Shown here piece after piece: positions 9,829 through 20,100 of a stretch of DNA of 64,000 nt (positions within the stretch are counted from its first letter, which is position 1; each line of letters opens with the position of its first letter). The DNA is taken from contig QMIT01000011.1 of NCBI GenBank assembly GCA_024434115.1, positions 183,585 through 247,584 of the forward strand. Direction: 5' to 3'. The position numbers and the translations under genes are program-made. The notes below the pieces were generated by a model, which saw only the letters and a program-made list of their open reading frames with translations, did no database searches and was not told the DNA's origin. This DNA is from Chloroflexota bacterium (lineage in GTDB: Bacteria > Chloroflexota > Anaerolineae > Aggregatilineales > J027).

Positions 9829-10554
9829 ATGCGAACTCTGGACATCAAGATGCCTAACATACCCAACGCCTTGTATACCCTGCAAACTTATGAACTTGCA
9901 GTAGATTATGCCCGTACCCGGATTGCTGAGATTGAAGCCGCGCTGACGGGCGATGAAGACCTAAAATCTGCACAGTCGGCTCACGAAAACAGTGAGACAG
10001 CCGTGCAAGAGTGTCAAACCACTATAAAAAATCTTGAGGAAGATTTAAAACGGTTACAATTAAAAATTGCTGAGGTGAATGAATTGCTCTACGGCGGCTC
10101 CATTCGTAATCCCAAAGAACTGCAAGAACGCCAAGATGAAATCACCTCCCTCCAAAATCGGCAGTCCGATGTAGAGACCCATATCCAAGAATTGACAGCC
10201 GATTTGGAGAAATTGCGGGCCGAACATCGCAGCAACCAAGAGGTTTTAACGGTGGCGATCTCGCGGCGGGATAAAAACCACGCCGAGCTAATTATTGAAC
10301 GTACTCAGTTGGATACCCAGATCAAAACCAACCTCCGCAAACGCAAAGCCGCCCTCGAAGAAGTTCCCGAAACGATATACAAACAATATCAGGCCCTGCG
10401 CAAGAAAAAACATGGGCAGGCCGTCGCTTTGATGCAAAATAGTCAATGTAGTGCCTGTGGTATTGAACAGACATGGTCACACGCCCAACACGTTCACGCC
10501 AATGAAGGTTTGATCTATTGTGAGGGATGTGGACGTATCTTAGTCAGCCGTTAG
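9829..10554 (+). CDS. Coiled-coil protein with C4 zinc ribbon
   Basis: The product is up to 241 residues. Residues 10-180 are rich in E, Q, K, L and A in heptad-like spacing and should form a long antiparallel coiled coil (for example SAHENSETAVQECQ, KNLEEDLKRLQLK). The C-terminus carries a four-cysteine zinc ribbon, CSACG then YCEGCGRIL. This is the layout of the CT398/zf-RING_7-like proteins, widespread in bacteria and not well understood; nucleic acid or protein bridging has been suggested. A start at 9850 (MPNIPNALYTLQ) is also possible. If the proposed -10 at 9809 is used, the first ATG is nearly at the mRNA 5' end. The NTPase gene follows after 21 bases. Confidence 0.8.
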   Translation: MRTLDIKMPNIPNALYTLQTYELAVDYARTRIAEIEAALTGDEDLKSAQSAHENSETAVQECQTTIKNLEEDLKRLQLKIAEVNELLYGGSIRNPKELQERQDEITSLQNRQSDVETHIQELTADLEKLRAEHRSNQEVLTVAISRRDKNHAELIIERTQLDTQIKTNLRKRKAALEEVPETIYKQYQALRKKKHGQAVALMQNSQCSACGIEQTWSHAQHVHANEGLIYCEGCGRILVSR

Positions 10555-10575
10555 TGGCTTAAGGGGGATGCTCCT

Positions 10576-13203
10576 ATGGATTTTGACCCGATTTCATATG
10601 GTCTCGGCTTTCTCTCAGCTTCGGGCATATCCTTTGGCTTGTGGCGCTATCGTGCTCACATTGCCAAAGTTCAGGCCAGTGCCGAAGGGCAAGCTGAACG
10701 AGGCCGCGAATTTCTCAAGCGCACTGCTGATGCCCGTTATATCGCGGACTTGACCCTCTATTTGCAGCAGTATCACATCATGGGGAGTCAGGTGAATCTC
10801 TCTGACGTGCTGATTGAACCGCTGGTTTTAGCGGAGTCGAATCATGCAGTGTTGATGGAAGAAGATGAGGATGCGCTGGTCGGTGGGCCAACTCGGGTCA
10901 TCCCCCGTACCCATGATTTCCCGGAACTTTATGCCCCTTTTAATCTGGAAACCATCCCATTGGCGGATTTGGTGGTCGGCGACCCGTATGTGGCAATCCT
11001 CGGTATTCCCGGCAGTGGCAAAAGCACCGCCCTCGCCACATTGGGGTTGATGGCAGTTGGCGCGGTAGAATTTCAATCCGACCAAGAGCGTATTGATGAA
11101 GCGATTGAGACCCAGTTTAAGGGGCTATCGGATTCTGAGCGTGAACGCCGCCTGAAAGAATTCCAAGAAGCCCAAAAACGTGCTATTGAACAACTGCGTA
11201 TCCTGAAAAAATCGGAGACGGAGGGGACGGATGTTTTAAATCCCCCCAAAGCCGACCCGAAAAAATTCTTCCCCGTGTTTTTCCATATCGGCGACATTGA
11301 CTTAGATTTGAATTTATACGGCATTGAGGTTGACCCCGCCGAGCCGATTATCCATGCCTTCCAGCAATATATGACCTTGGTGACGGGGCAAGCCGCGCCG
11401 CCAGTGGTTTATCAACAATTGGGGCAAGGCAATTGTCTAGTGTTGATTGATGGTTTTGACGATTTGTTTCCAGCCGACCTGCCCAAAGCCTATATGTGGC
11501 TGCGCAATTTCATGGAAGCCTACGGGCATAACCGCATTATCATTACTGGCCCAGCGACGGGCTACGATCCGTTGTTGCAGTTGGGTTTCACCCCGACCTT
11601 TATCAAGCCGTGGTCGCCACGTGATGTCGAAAATTCGATTCAACGCTGGATTCAAATTTGGCCCTCACTCGTCGGCGCACGCGAAAGCCGCAACAAGAAA
11701 AAGGCCGGGGTTATCCAGATTGATGACAAGACCCGCACCCGCCTGTTAGCCGATAATCGCAACCGCACCGCTCTCGAAATCACCCTAAAAACCTATGCAG
11801 CACTGGCAGGCGAGGAACAAGAATTGGGTCGGCGCGGGTGGTTTGAGCGTTATGTGCGTAATTTTATTCCTGCCGATGTCGCCCCAGCCCCATTAATCCT
11901 GCGTGAAATTGCAATGGTTATGCAGGATAAGGGGGTGCAGTTGAATGAGGCCCAACTCACTTCGATTGCCAGTACCCATTTGATGGATGCCCAAGACAAG
12001 CCGATTACCAATATTGACCAATTTGTGAAGGGCATCATCAACAGCGAGTTGATGGTCAAACGGGCGGGCGATGCCTATGGCTTTCGACATCCGCTGATGA
12101 TGGCCTATCTCGGTGGGGAACGGCTTATTCGGGATATGCGTCAGCGCTTGGCCGAAGTAGCAGCGCTTCCCAATTGGCAGCAGTCGGTTGGCTTTGCCGC
12201 TGCCGAATTGGATTTGACCACCGCTGTCTATCAAAAACTCTCGACCCCACCCGATTTGTTGTTCTCCAATTTGTTTGTGGTGGTGCGCTGGTTGCCCGAT
12301 GCAGCGCCATCGGCGAGTTGGCGTGCGGAAATTTTGAAACGCTTAGGGGCGGCGCTCATGGCTGTCAGCCAATATCCGACCATCCGCGAACGGGCATTGG
12401 CGGCCTTGATTGCCTCCCGTGATAGAAATATCCTCTTTATTTTGCGACAGGCCATTCGTAACGCTGACCCTGTGATTCGTAAACTGGCCTGCATCGGCAT
12501 GGGGGCATTTGGCGATACCGATGCCCTTAAGGATTTGCGCCCGATGTTGGTAGATGATGATACCGATGTCCAACTGGCAGCAGGCTTGGCATTAGGCGCG
12601 ATTGCTACCGATACGGCACTGGAATATATGGTCGAAGGGCTGTTGCAAGGCGAAGAACCCCTGCGCCAAGCCGTTGCCGAAGCGCTGGCGGCGATTCCCG
12701 GTCATGGGCACGACGTCTTACGCGATGCGATTGACCATGACGACATGATGGTGCGACGGGCCGCGGCATTTGGTTTGGCCCGTATCCCCACCACATGGGC
12801 GCTGGTTGGTCTATATCGTGCCATGTTGGAAGATGGGCAGTGGTATGTGCGCTCGGCAGCGGAACGGGCTTTTGCGATGGCCCGTGCGCCAGAACGAACT
12901 GGCCCGCGTTCCTTCCCCCGTATCGAGCAGCTTTCGTGGCTGGCGACCTATGCGGCGGAGATGGGCGAGGGTGTGCCCGAAGGCGATAAGGCTCGTCAAT
13001 TGGTGGTGCGTGCCCTGCAAGAAGCCCAACCCCCACGCCGCAAACGGGCCGCCTATACGTTGGGGCAGGTTGGCGGTTTGACAGGCATCAAACCCCTCTA
13101 TCTGGCTTTGATGGACAAGGATGAGCGCGTGCGGATGGCGGCCTATGAAGCCCTCAGTATTGTGCAAATGCGGGCCTCGGCGCCACTACCCGGTTTGACC
13201 TAA
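10576..13203 (+). CDS. Membrane-anchored P-loop NTPase with HEAT-like repeats
   Basis: The 875-residue protein has a hydrophobic N-terminal segment (about residues 8-25), probably a membrane anchor. A Walker A motif GIPGSGKST spans residues 143-151, and a Walker B-type strand CLVLIDGFDDLF begins at 287. An insertion rich in charged residues separates them (about 170-240). After a helical middle region, residues 600-870 contain repeated helix pairs with the A-L-G-x-I-G/A pattern of HEAT/PBS-lyase-like repeats (LACIGMGAFGDTDALKDL, AAFGLARIPTTWAL). This combination resembles NACHT/STAND-type signalling ATPases that use repeats as sensors. No effector domain is visible, so the output is unknown. 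Two small membrane proteins follow closely and may form one unit with it. Confidence 0.75.
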   Translation: MDFDPISYGLGFLSASGISFGLWRYRAHIAKVQASAEGQAERGREFLKRTADARYIADLTLYLQQYHIMGSQVNLSDVLIEPLVLAESNHAVLMEEDEDALVGGPTRVIPRTHDFPELYAPFNLETIPLADLVVGDPYVAILGIPGSGKSTALATLGLMAVGAVEFQSDQERIDEAIETQFKGLSDSERERRLKEFQEAQKRAIEQLRILKKSETEGTDVLNPPKADPKKFFPVFFHIGDIDLDLNLYGIEVDPAEPIIHAFQQYMTLVTGQAAPPVVYQQLGQGNCLVLIDGFDDLFPADLPKAYMWLRNFMEAYGHNRIIITGPATGYDPLLQLGFTPTFIKPWSPRDVENSIQRWIQIWPSLVGARESRNKKKAGVIQIDDKTRTRLLADNRNRTALEITLKTYAALAGEEQELGRRGWFERYVRNFIPADVAPAPLILREIAMVMQDKGVQLNEAQLTSIASTHLMDAQDKPITNIDQFVKGIINSELMVKRAGDAYGFRHPLMMAYLGGERLIRDMRQRLAEVAALPNWQQSVGFAAAELDLTTAVYQKLSTPPDLLFSNLFVVVRWLPDAAPSASWRAEILKRLGAALMAVSQYPTIRERALAALIASRDRNILFILRQAIRNADPVIRKLACIGMGAFGDTDALKDLRPMLVDDDTDVQLAAGLALGAIATDTALEYMVEGLLQGEEPLRQAVAEALAAIPGHGHDVLRDAIDHDDMMVRRAAAFGLARIPTTWALVGLYRAMLEDGQWYVRSAAERAFAMARAPERTGPRSFPRIEQLSWLATYAAEMGEGVPEGDKARQLVVRALQEAQPPRRKRAAYTLGQVGGLTGIKPLYLALMDKDERVRMAAYEALSIVQMRASAPLPGLT

Positions 13204-13213
13204 AGGATCGTCA

Positions 13214-13702
13214 ATGGCGTCTGACCCAGTTGTAAAACACCGCCGTGAGTTTCGGTACAAAATCATCCTGCCGATTGCCCTGAGTGCATTGGGGATGATT
13301 TTGTTGCTGTTTGTGCTGCCGATTGTGTTGGTCTCGACGGATACGATTAGCGCAGGGCAAATTTCTACGGTTGCCAGCATTATGCTGGTGATTTGTATAC
13401 TCATTCCGCTCGTGCTTGTATTTCTAGCATTAGATGTGCTATTTATTATGTTGGCCTATGGCTCGGCCCAAATTCCGGCTAAAATCTATGGGCCGCTGCA
13501 ATCGGTACGGCGCTTGATCCAGCGTGTCAGTGGTATTACCATCCAAGCGACCGATAAAGTCAACCAGCCTATGTTAGCGCTGAATGCACGGGTGGCGCGT
13601 TGGGAATATTTTATCGGTCATATGCTGGGGCTGTCGAAAGAGCCACCGGAAAATAAACCACCCGAAACGGGTCAGGCTGCATCTAGTGGGGAAAACACAT
13701 GA
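13214..13702 (+). CDS. Small two-helix membrane protein, unknown function
   Basis: The 162-residue product has two strong hydrophobic segments: one at about residues 18-38 (ILPIALSALGMILLLF) and one at about 50-82. A mostly polar, amphipathic C-terminal half of about 80 residues follows, ending in a Pro/Glu-rich tail. It starts 10 bases after the NTPase stop, with AAGGA as a ribosome binding site, and overlaps the next gene by 4 bases (ATGA). I do not recognise the family. The spacing suggests that it acts with the NTPase, perhaps as a membrane partner. Confidence 0.65.
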   Translation: MASDPVVKHRREFRYKIILPIALSALGMILLLFVLPIVLVSTDTISAGQISTVASIMLVICILIPLVLVFLALDVLFIMLAYGSAQIPAKIYGPLQSVRRLIQRVSGITIQATDKVNQPMLALNARVARWEYFIGHMLGLSKEPPENKPPETGQAASSGENT

Positions 13703-13917
13703 GCAATAACAAGAAATCGAACTCAGATTTGTATATTCGGGGCAGCATCGCCGGGCTGATTATTGGCCTTTTGGCCGCCTACTTTTATGCCAAAGCCGCC
13801 GACGAAAATGGCAATGACAAGGGCATCAGCTCCAGCGATTTTGTGAAACTCGGCTTGGCGATTCTAGGTATCGTGCGCCAAGTGACCGAACTCGGCACTG
13901 GCCCCGGCAAGAAATAA
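13699..13917 (+). CDS. Very small membrane protein, YtxH-like
   Basis: This 72-residue product has a single helix near residues 13-32 (GSIAGLIIGLLAAYFYAKAA) with a glycine-rich face, followed by a short polar tail. The shape resembles small YtxH/DUF-type envelope proteins but is too short for a firm family call. Its ATG overlaps the stop of the preceding membrane-protein gene by 4 bases, so translation is probably coupled and it belongs to the NTPase transcription unit. Confidence 0.6.
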   Translation: MSNNKKSNSDLYIRGSIAGLIIGLLAAYFYAKAADENGNDKGISSSDFVKLGLAILGIVRQVTELGTGPGKK

Positions 13918-13942
13918 GATATTGCAGGCAACTGCCCGCCGA

Positions 13943-15106
13943 ATGCTTCGCCTGCATCCGCGAACGCTAACGTATGGAACATGGGCGCTGCGTTGTGGTG
14001 TCCTGTTCCTGCTCATCTATTTTTGGGCGGCCCCGCGCTATTATCCACTCGACCCCGCCTCCAAAAAATCTGCCCCTCCTTTTCATTTAGGCCCACCGCA
14101 GCAGGTTGAGACCACGGACCCGCGTGTGTGTGCCCATACCCGCCTGACCGATGAGGTGGAGGATGCCAAAATTTTGGAAACCCTGCGCATGGTACGCGAA
14201 ATGGGTGCCAGTTCGATTGTTGAGTTCCTGCCGTGGGCTTATGTCGAACGTGAACGCGGCCATTACGAATGGTATCACCCTGACCGTATCATCGAATACG
14301 CTGAAAATCAGGGGCTTAAGGTGATTGCGCGGATTGGCTTTGTACCGGGATGGGCACGCCCAAGCGATACCCAATCTACCCTCAATTATTTACCTGAAAG
14401 CGAATTCCCCAGTTTTGCTAAGTACATTGGCGCATTTGCGACCCGCTACAAAGGTCGGGTGGATCAGATTATCATCTGGAACGAACCCAACCTCAATTTT
14501 GAATGGGGTGAACGCCCCCCTGACCCCGAAGGTTATACCCGTCTGCTGAAAATGGCCTATGAAGCCGCCCATGCCGCCAACCCTGATGTGATGATTTTGA
14601 CCGCGGCCCTTGCCCCGACCCTCGCGCCCCCCGGTGGTATGAATGGCGGATGGGATGATCTCGATTTTTTGACACGTATGTATGAGGCAGGCGCAGGCGA
14701 TTATTTTGATGCCCTCGCCGTGCATACCTATGGGTTTACGTTTCCGCCCCAAGCCGACCCCGCCCCTGACGTGCTCAATTTTCGACGGATTGAACTGCTG
14801 CATGAGGTGATGGTGCAATATGGGGATGGCGATAAACCCGTCTATATCACCGAAACAGGTTGGAATGACCACCCGCGCTGGTTGTATGGCATCCGTCCGG
14901 CCCTGCGGATTAACTACACGCTGGAAATGTTGGAGATGACCAAGCAGTATACTTGGTTGAAAGGTATCTGCTTGTGGGTGTTTCGATTCCCCACTCCCAC
15001 CAATCGCTACCCTGATTATTTCACCTTTGTTTCCAGCGACTTTGAACCCAAGCCCATTTATGACGCGGTGCAAGCCTATGCGCGTGGATGGGAACAACCC
15101 CAATGA
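13943..15106 (+). CDS. Secreted or membrane-anchored glycoside hydrolase, clan A-like
   Basis: The frame is open from a TTG at 13922; I prefer the ATG at 13943 (MLRLHPRTL), though neither has a clear ribosome binding site. A hydrophobic anchor (about residues 20-38) precedes a (beta/alpha)8-type catalytic region. The acid/base motif IIWNEPNLN (Glu 181) and the nucleophile motif VYITETGW (Glu 304) match the GH5/GH39-like clan A pattern, and HTYGF lies between them as expected. The product of about 387 residues is a normal catalytic-domain length. The substrate cannot be named. Its stop overlaps the start of a solute-binding protein (ATGA), so the pair may release and sense or bind a sugar. Confidence 0.85.
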   Translation: MLRLHPRTLTYGTWALRCGVLFLLIYFWAAPRYYPLDPASKKSAPPFHLGPPQQVETTDPRVCAHTRLTDEVEDAKILETLRMVREMGASSIVEFLPWAYVERERGHYEWYHPDRIIEYAENQGLKVIARIGFVPGWARPSDTQSTLNYLPESEFPSFAKYIGAFATRYKGRVDQIIIWNEPNLNFEWGERPPDPEGYTRLLKMAYEAAHAANPDVMILTAALAPTLAPPGGMNGGWDDLDFLTRMYEAGAGDYFDALAVHTYGFTFPPQADPAPDVLNFRRIELLHEVMVQYGDGDKPVYITETGWNDHPRWLYGIRPALRINYTLEMLEMTKQYTWLKGICLWVFRFPTPTNRYPDYFTFVSSDFEPKPIYDAVQAYARGWEQPQ

Positions 15107-15930
15107 GACGCCGAATTCAATGGCTTTCCACCAAACGGGCGCTGGTATCAGGTGTGATTCTGTTATCGTTTTTGGTTGTGACCAGCAGCATGTGGGCCTT
15201 AGTACGCGGCGGCAATGGCCCAACCGATGCCACTTGGGAACGTATTCACCGCGATGATACGCTGGTGGTTGGTATAGACCCCAGCTTTCCGCCCTTTGGC
15301 ATTTTTGGCGAAAATCAAGTGGAGGGACTCGATGCGGATTTGGCGCAGGCCCTTGCTGAAAAAATGGGAGTGGCGCATGTGCGGTTGGTGGTTTTGGGCT
15401 ATGATGGCCTGTATGATACGCTGGCGCTCGGTTTTGTGGATGTGTTGGTTTCGGCCCTGCACCCCGAAGCGCGGCGTAAAGGTGTAGTCCTGTATACCAA
15501 GCCCTATTTTGACGCTGGACAGGTGTTTGTGGGCCATGCCGATACCCCCCTGCCCGCAAATTTTGACGAATTGACGGGCGCAACATTAGCAGTTGAATTG
15601 GGGTCAGAGGGCGACAGTCAAGCGCGACAGTGGTTAGAGGATTTTGATGACCACCCACCATTTAAATTACATCGTTTGATGGCCTCTGAAGACGCGATGC
15701 AAGCGGTCTTGCAAGGTCAGGCGGATTGGGCGTTGGTGGATGCGATTAGCGCCCGCCTGTTTGCCAAAGATCACCCCGAATTGGTGGTCAGTTCGATACC
15801 TCTCCTATCCGATCCCTATGTCATGGCGGTGCGCCGCAGTGATTGGCGGCTCTATTTGGAACTGAGCCAAGCCCTTGATGCACTGCGACGGTCAGGTCAA
15901 ATGGACGAAATCATTGCACGCTGGCTTTAA
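15103..15930 (+). CDS. Solute-binding protein, family 3 type, orphan
   Basis: I chose the ATG at 15103 because it overlaps the preceding stop as ATGA; an in-frame ATG at 15088 lies inside the hydrolase gene. The 275-residue product has an uncleaved or cleavable N-terminal helix (about residues 10-32). The family 3 fold follows, with VVGIDPSFPPFG, GLDADLAQALAEKMG and GYDGLYDTL. Such proteins usually bind amino acids or small polar ligands and deliver them to ABC permeases or act as sensors. No permease or ATPase gene lies nearby, so it is either an orphan or serves a remote transporter. Its stop codon overlaps that of the convergent kinase gene by 3 bases. Confidence 0.82.
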   Translation: MRRRIQWLSTKRALVSGVILLSFLVVTSSMWALVRGGNGPTDATWERIHRDDTLVVGIDPSFPPFGIFGENQVEGLDADLAQALAEKMGVAHVRLVVLGYDGLYDTLALGFVDVLVSALHPEARRKGVVLYTKPYFDAGQVFVGHADTPLPANFDELTGATLAVELGSEGDSQARQWLEDFDDHPPFKLHRLMASEDAMQAVLQGQADWALVDAISARLFAKDHPELVVSSIPLLSDPYVMAVRRSDWRLYLELSQALDALRRSGQMDEIIARWL

Positions 15931-16946
15931 TCGGTTTGTGGCATGGCCTCGGTCTGGGTCAAGATTTCCATGATATGGGCATCTAAGTGTAGATTGGCGA
16001 TGGGAATAAACCCCCATCCTTCTGGCAGTTCATGAAGCTCATGTGCCACAAGCAGCACATAGATAAAATTCGTCTCGATGGCGGTGGCTTTGCGGGTAAC
16101 GCGAATCAATTGGGCTGGCTCAAATCCAATATCCACTTTGCGGGTTGGTGAATCGAGTCGGGTCGGATAAATCTCCACCCCTAATTCGGCATGTAGATAG
16201 GCTCGAATTGCTTCAAAGGGGAGTATCTCGGCAGGCACTTTGATTTTGGGGAATTCGCCGTGTTTTTGCAGCAGGCAGCCATTTTGAACGACCAACCCGG
16301 TGACGTACTGCTGAATGACCGCTGGGTTCCAACCTATGGCAGCATCGGCGGCGAAACGGGTTTGGGCATTTTTCTCACACTCGTCGGTGACGATCCCAAT
16401 CATCTCTTGGATGCTGGCCTCAAGTTGGCCCTCTTGGTTGACAATCACATAGTCGTATTCATCGGCAAATTCATGTTCAAATGCGGCCCGGCGCAGGCGT
16501 GTATTCAATTCCTCGTCCGAGACCTCGGAGCGTTTACGCATCCGGCTTGCCAATAGGTTTTTGTCGCCAGCCTCGATAAAAATCAAAACGACCTGCTCGC
16601 CAAACTCCTGTTTTAGCTGCATCGCCCCCAAAACATCTATATCAGCGATAAGCGGTTGGCCGTGGCGGATGGCGTCTTGGATGGTGGCACGCGGTACCCC
16701 ATAGACACTAGCATCGTGGATGATTTGCCATTCGATCAAGGCTTTTTCGAGGATACGGCGGCGAAACTCGGCTTCGGAGAGGAATTCATGTTCACGTCCT
16801 TCTTGCTCATCGGCACGTGGGGGGCGCGTTGTGGCGGTGGGTAACTGCTTGAGGTGCGGCATCGCCTTTAGGACACCACGCATGATTGTGTTTTTTCCAA
16901 CACCCGCTGGGCCAGATAAGATAAACATTAATCCACAGGGCTGCAT
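15927..16946 (-). CDS. Guanylate kinase-like protein with C-terminal Nudix-like extension
   Basis: Residues 1-190 form a guanylate kinase domain: P-loop GPAGVGKNT (12-20), the GMP-binding TTRPPRADEQEGREHEFLS region, and the lid with SRMRKRSEVSDEELNTRL. Guanylate kinase makes GDP from GMP. The P-loop has Asn where Ser or Gly is more usual (GKNT). The 339-residue length is well above the usual 190-210. The extra part (about 215-335) reads like a Nudix fold with a broken Nudix box, AEILPFEAIRAYLHAELGVEI, which lacks the R-E-x-x-E-E acidic set. That reading is by eye and uncertain. The kinase could be the housekeeping enzyme or a specialised paralogue. Confidence 0.75.
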   Translation of the reverse strand: MQPCGLMFILSGPAGVGKNTIMRGVLKAMPHLKQLPTATTRPPRADEQEGREHEFLSEAEFRRRILEKALIEWQIIHDASVYGVPRATIQDAIRHGQPLIADIDVLGAMQLKQEFGEQVVLIFIEAGDKNLLASRMRKRSEVSDEELNTRLRRAAFEHEFADEYDYVIVNQEGQLEASIQEMIGIVTDECEKNAQTRFAADAAIGWNPAVIQQYVTGLVVQNGCLLQKHGEFPKIKVPAEILPFEAIRAYLHAELGVEIYPTRLDSPTRKVDIGFEPAQLIRVTRKATAIETNFIYVLLVAHELHELPEGWGFIPIANLHLDAHIMEILTQTEAMPQTD

Positions 16947-17074
16947 GGGGGGTTCAGGTTCCTCTTTCCAATCATCAATGGCTTACTTGGCGGACTAGGT
17001 TAATCCCATTTTACCAGAGGGTCTATTAGGCGGCATGGTGTATTTGTCTGAAAACAGGTTTTATTTTCGTTAAC

Positions 17075-17107
17075 TAAAAAAAATAGGCCGCTGTGACACG
17101 GCCTATT
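17075..17107 (-). terminator. Intrinsic terminator of the pilin-like gene
   Basis: A perfect 9-base stem (AATAGGCCG at 17082-17090 and CGGCCTATT at 17099-17107) with an 8-base loop is followed on the minus strand by a run of T (complement of the A tract at 17075-17083). It lies 25 bases past the stop of the gene ending at 17132. Confidence 0.9.
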
Positions 17108-17131
17108 GCAAGAATTAAGATTTGGTGGGCA

Positions 17132-20100
17132 TCAGTCTACGATACTGATGTTGTCAATGAACCACCCGTCGTCCGTTTCGGCATCTAACATCGCATCCAA
17201 GCGGAAGCGGATGGTGATATTACTGCCAGCGAAGGAGGTGAGGTCAACGGTACGCTGTGTCCATGCCGGGTTGTCGGTGGCACGGCGATAGACCTCTGTC
17301 CATGTAAACCCTTCATCGGTTGAGACTTCGATGATGGTGTAGTCAATTAGGCCCAGTGATACGCTGTCCTGCCAGATCAGGGCTGGGTTGACCGTACCTG
17401 CCAAACTCACTTGGCCTTCCAACGTTACGCTGGTGTCGGTCAAATCCTCATAATCAACTGGTGCTCCACCGGGACGGTTGCTGGGTGGGCTGTCATGGAA
17501 CACCAAGCTACCCGTATAGAGACCCAGTTGGAAGAGCGCACTTCCGGTATTTTCATAGTAGTCAACCGTGATGGTGTTCGCCCCCGCTGGGAATGTATAG
17601 CTGAAACTGTAGAAGGTGGATGGATCAAGGGCTGACCCGCTATTACAGCTTGTCCAATAGGCGGATGGACTAATCAGTGTTACTGGCCCTGTGCCATTCT
17701 GATTCGTGACTTGGAAAGCGTCGCTTCGATAACCCATGATCTGATACGTCGTTGGATAGTCGAGTTGGATCGTCATTTGGAAGCGTGCCCCCCACGTGTT
17801 GCCATCGCCGATGCCAACCCCAGAGGGATAGCTGTTGCCCCAGTTGAAGTCCAAACGATCTGGATAGGTGGTCGTGGTCGTGGCCGTGCCGAGGTTGGCA
17901 CTCGCTGAACAGACACCCGTCACATTGTTGTACCAGCGGGCCAGCCATGGGCCGGGGCCGATCAGTTCTCCGGTGGAGAACCGCTGACGGAAGTTGACTT
18001 GGACACGGGCCATCCCGGTGTTTTCAACGTATTGGATTCTGAGTGTATGATCCCCGGCTGGGAAGGTGCGCGTTAAGTTAGTTGTTGAACCGCCAGAGCA
18101 GCCCCAGTCGTTGACAAAACGGACGCCATTGTCGTACATCCGGATACCGTCATCGGCAAAGTAGCTGATGATCAGTGTCGTATCTACCGGGAAATTCACC
18201 GTTCGTGTGAACTCAATGGCAAACAGGTCGGTGGTGGGTGATACGTAGGCTGGCCCGGAGTTGTTGCTCCAGTCGAAGGCGATTTGACCACCCGCAACCG
18301 GATAGGTGCCTCGATTGGTCGAACCCGATGGCAACGAGTTGACATTCAAATTCGGGAATGAGCAGGTTGCACTGGTTGGGAAGCGCTGAATGTAGGTCGC
18401 GTCCCATGTGCCCGGCCCCAAGGCGTCGGTATCATTGCCGCTGCCAATGCTGCGCGGTTCCAGTACGGTTCCCCAGTTGTGATCGTACACCCAGTCGCCG
18501 GGGGAGAGGGTTTCCATCGTTTCAAGATAGGGGTCGGCGGTATATTGGGTTTCGATGCCATTACGATCCACCACCGAGATGTCATCAAGATACCAACCAT
18601 CGTCGGGGGTACTTCCGGCAAGCGCGTCCAAACGGAAGCGGATACGGATGATCTGGTTGATGTAAGGCACCAGATTGACCTGTTGACGTACCCAGCCCCG
18701 ATTGGTACTGCTCAAGCGGGTGGTTGGCCCCAATGTTTGGGTACCTGTCCACCCAATAGGCTGCCAGTCCGTTTGTGGAACCCCTTGATTATTCACCCGC
18801 ATGTACTCGACCACTACACGGTTATTGGTAGCCATCTCATAGTGTTCCCAATAGTACAGGGTTGGCTCAACCGTGCCCGTGAGATTGATGTTGTAACGTA
18901 GTTCGATGATGGGGTTGGTGTCCATCGTGTAGTTGCCTGCCGGGCTTTCGGTAATCGCGGCTACACCACTGTGATGGTCATTGGTCGAGACTGCCCAACT
19001 ACCACCGACATACCAGTTGTTGAGGTTGCCTTCAAAGTCGTCGGCAAATGGCAGATTGATGGTTAAGTCGGTGCTGGCTTCACGAATGCAGATGTCGTCA
19101 AGATACCAACCGTCACGAACGTCGGAATTGACACGCGCATCCAAACGGAAGCGGAGGCGCAGATCGGTCTGATTAATCCAAGGCGACAGTTCAATTACAT
19201 CACGCTGCCAACTGTACATGTAGTCGAAGTTTGGCGAATAGTGAATATCCCAACGCGGCAGACTGGTTTGCCCATTCGTGAACGACCACAGATTCGTGTT
19301 TGTCCAGTTCGCGCCGCCGTCCGTCGAGACCTCGACATGGATCGCATCACCCACGCCGATTTCCCAGCGGTGCCAGAATTCCAAGACAGGGCGGACAACG
19401 GTTGGGAAGCCGCTCGGTGGTGGATTGCTGAGGTCAATGTTGGGGATCAATTCAAGCGTACTATCGCTGTTGGGTGCGTAATTGCCAGCAGGGCTATCCG
19501 TCCATGACTGAGTACCGGCGTGGGAGGTGCTGCTGGTGACACCCCAGTTGCCGCCTGCGATCCAGTTACCGCCACCCGCTTCAACATTGTCGCACCAGTT
19601 TGGACGGATGCTCCCGCTGGGCCGATTGCGGATTTGGAAGTCGTCTACGTACCAACCATCGGCTTCCGCACTGTTGTTACTTTGAATCCGGAAACGCAAG
19701 TAGATACGGCTGCGGCGTGCGGCATCATTCACCACATCGGCGGGAATGGGCACGACGATTTGACTGTAGGCCATTTGGGTCTGATTTTGCGCCAGATAGG
19801 TTGCCGTTCCATTCGGCGTAAGCATACGCCAAGTGGTGCGGTCATGCGAAATTTCTAGATAAATCGCATCCCCGGAGGCGAGATCGTAGCTGTGCCAGAA
19901 AGCGAACTGTGGTTCGTCCAGTACCGCTGTGCTGAGATCAATGCGCCCGTCCAATTCCAAAATGTTGTTATTGCTAGCGGCATAGGGTCCCGCTTCGCTA
20001 TCGGTCCATCCAGTGGGCGAACTGTGGGGATTTTCAGAGGATAGTGTCCAGCCACCGCGATTCACCCAGTTGAGATCATTATCCATCGCATCAGAGAAAC

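Noticed and set aside
14390..15661. Minus-strand open frame of 423 codons
   Set aside because: It lies opposite the glycoside hydrolase and binding-protein genes, which have clear family motifs. Its translation is rich in Pro, Gln and His without any known domain, as expected for a shadow frame.
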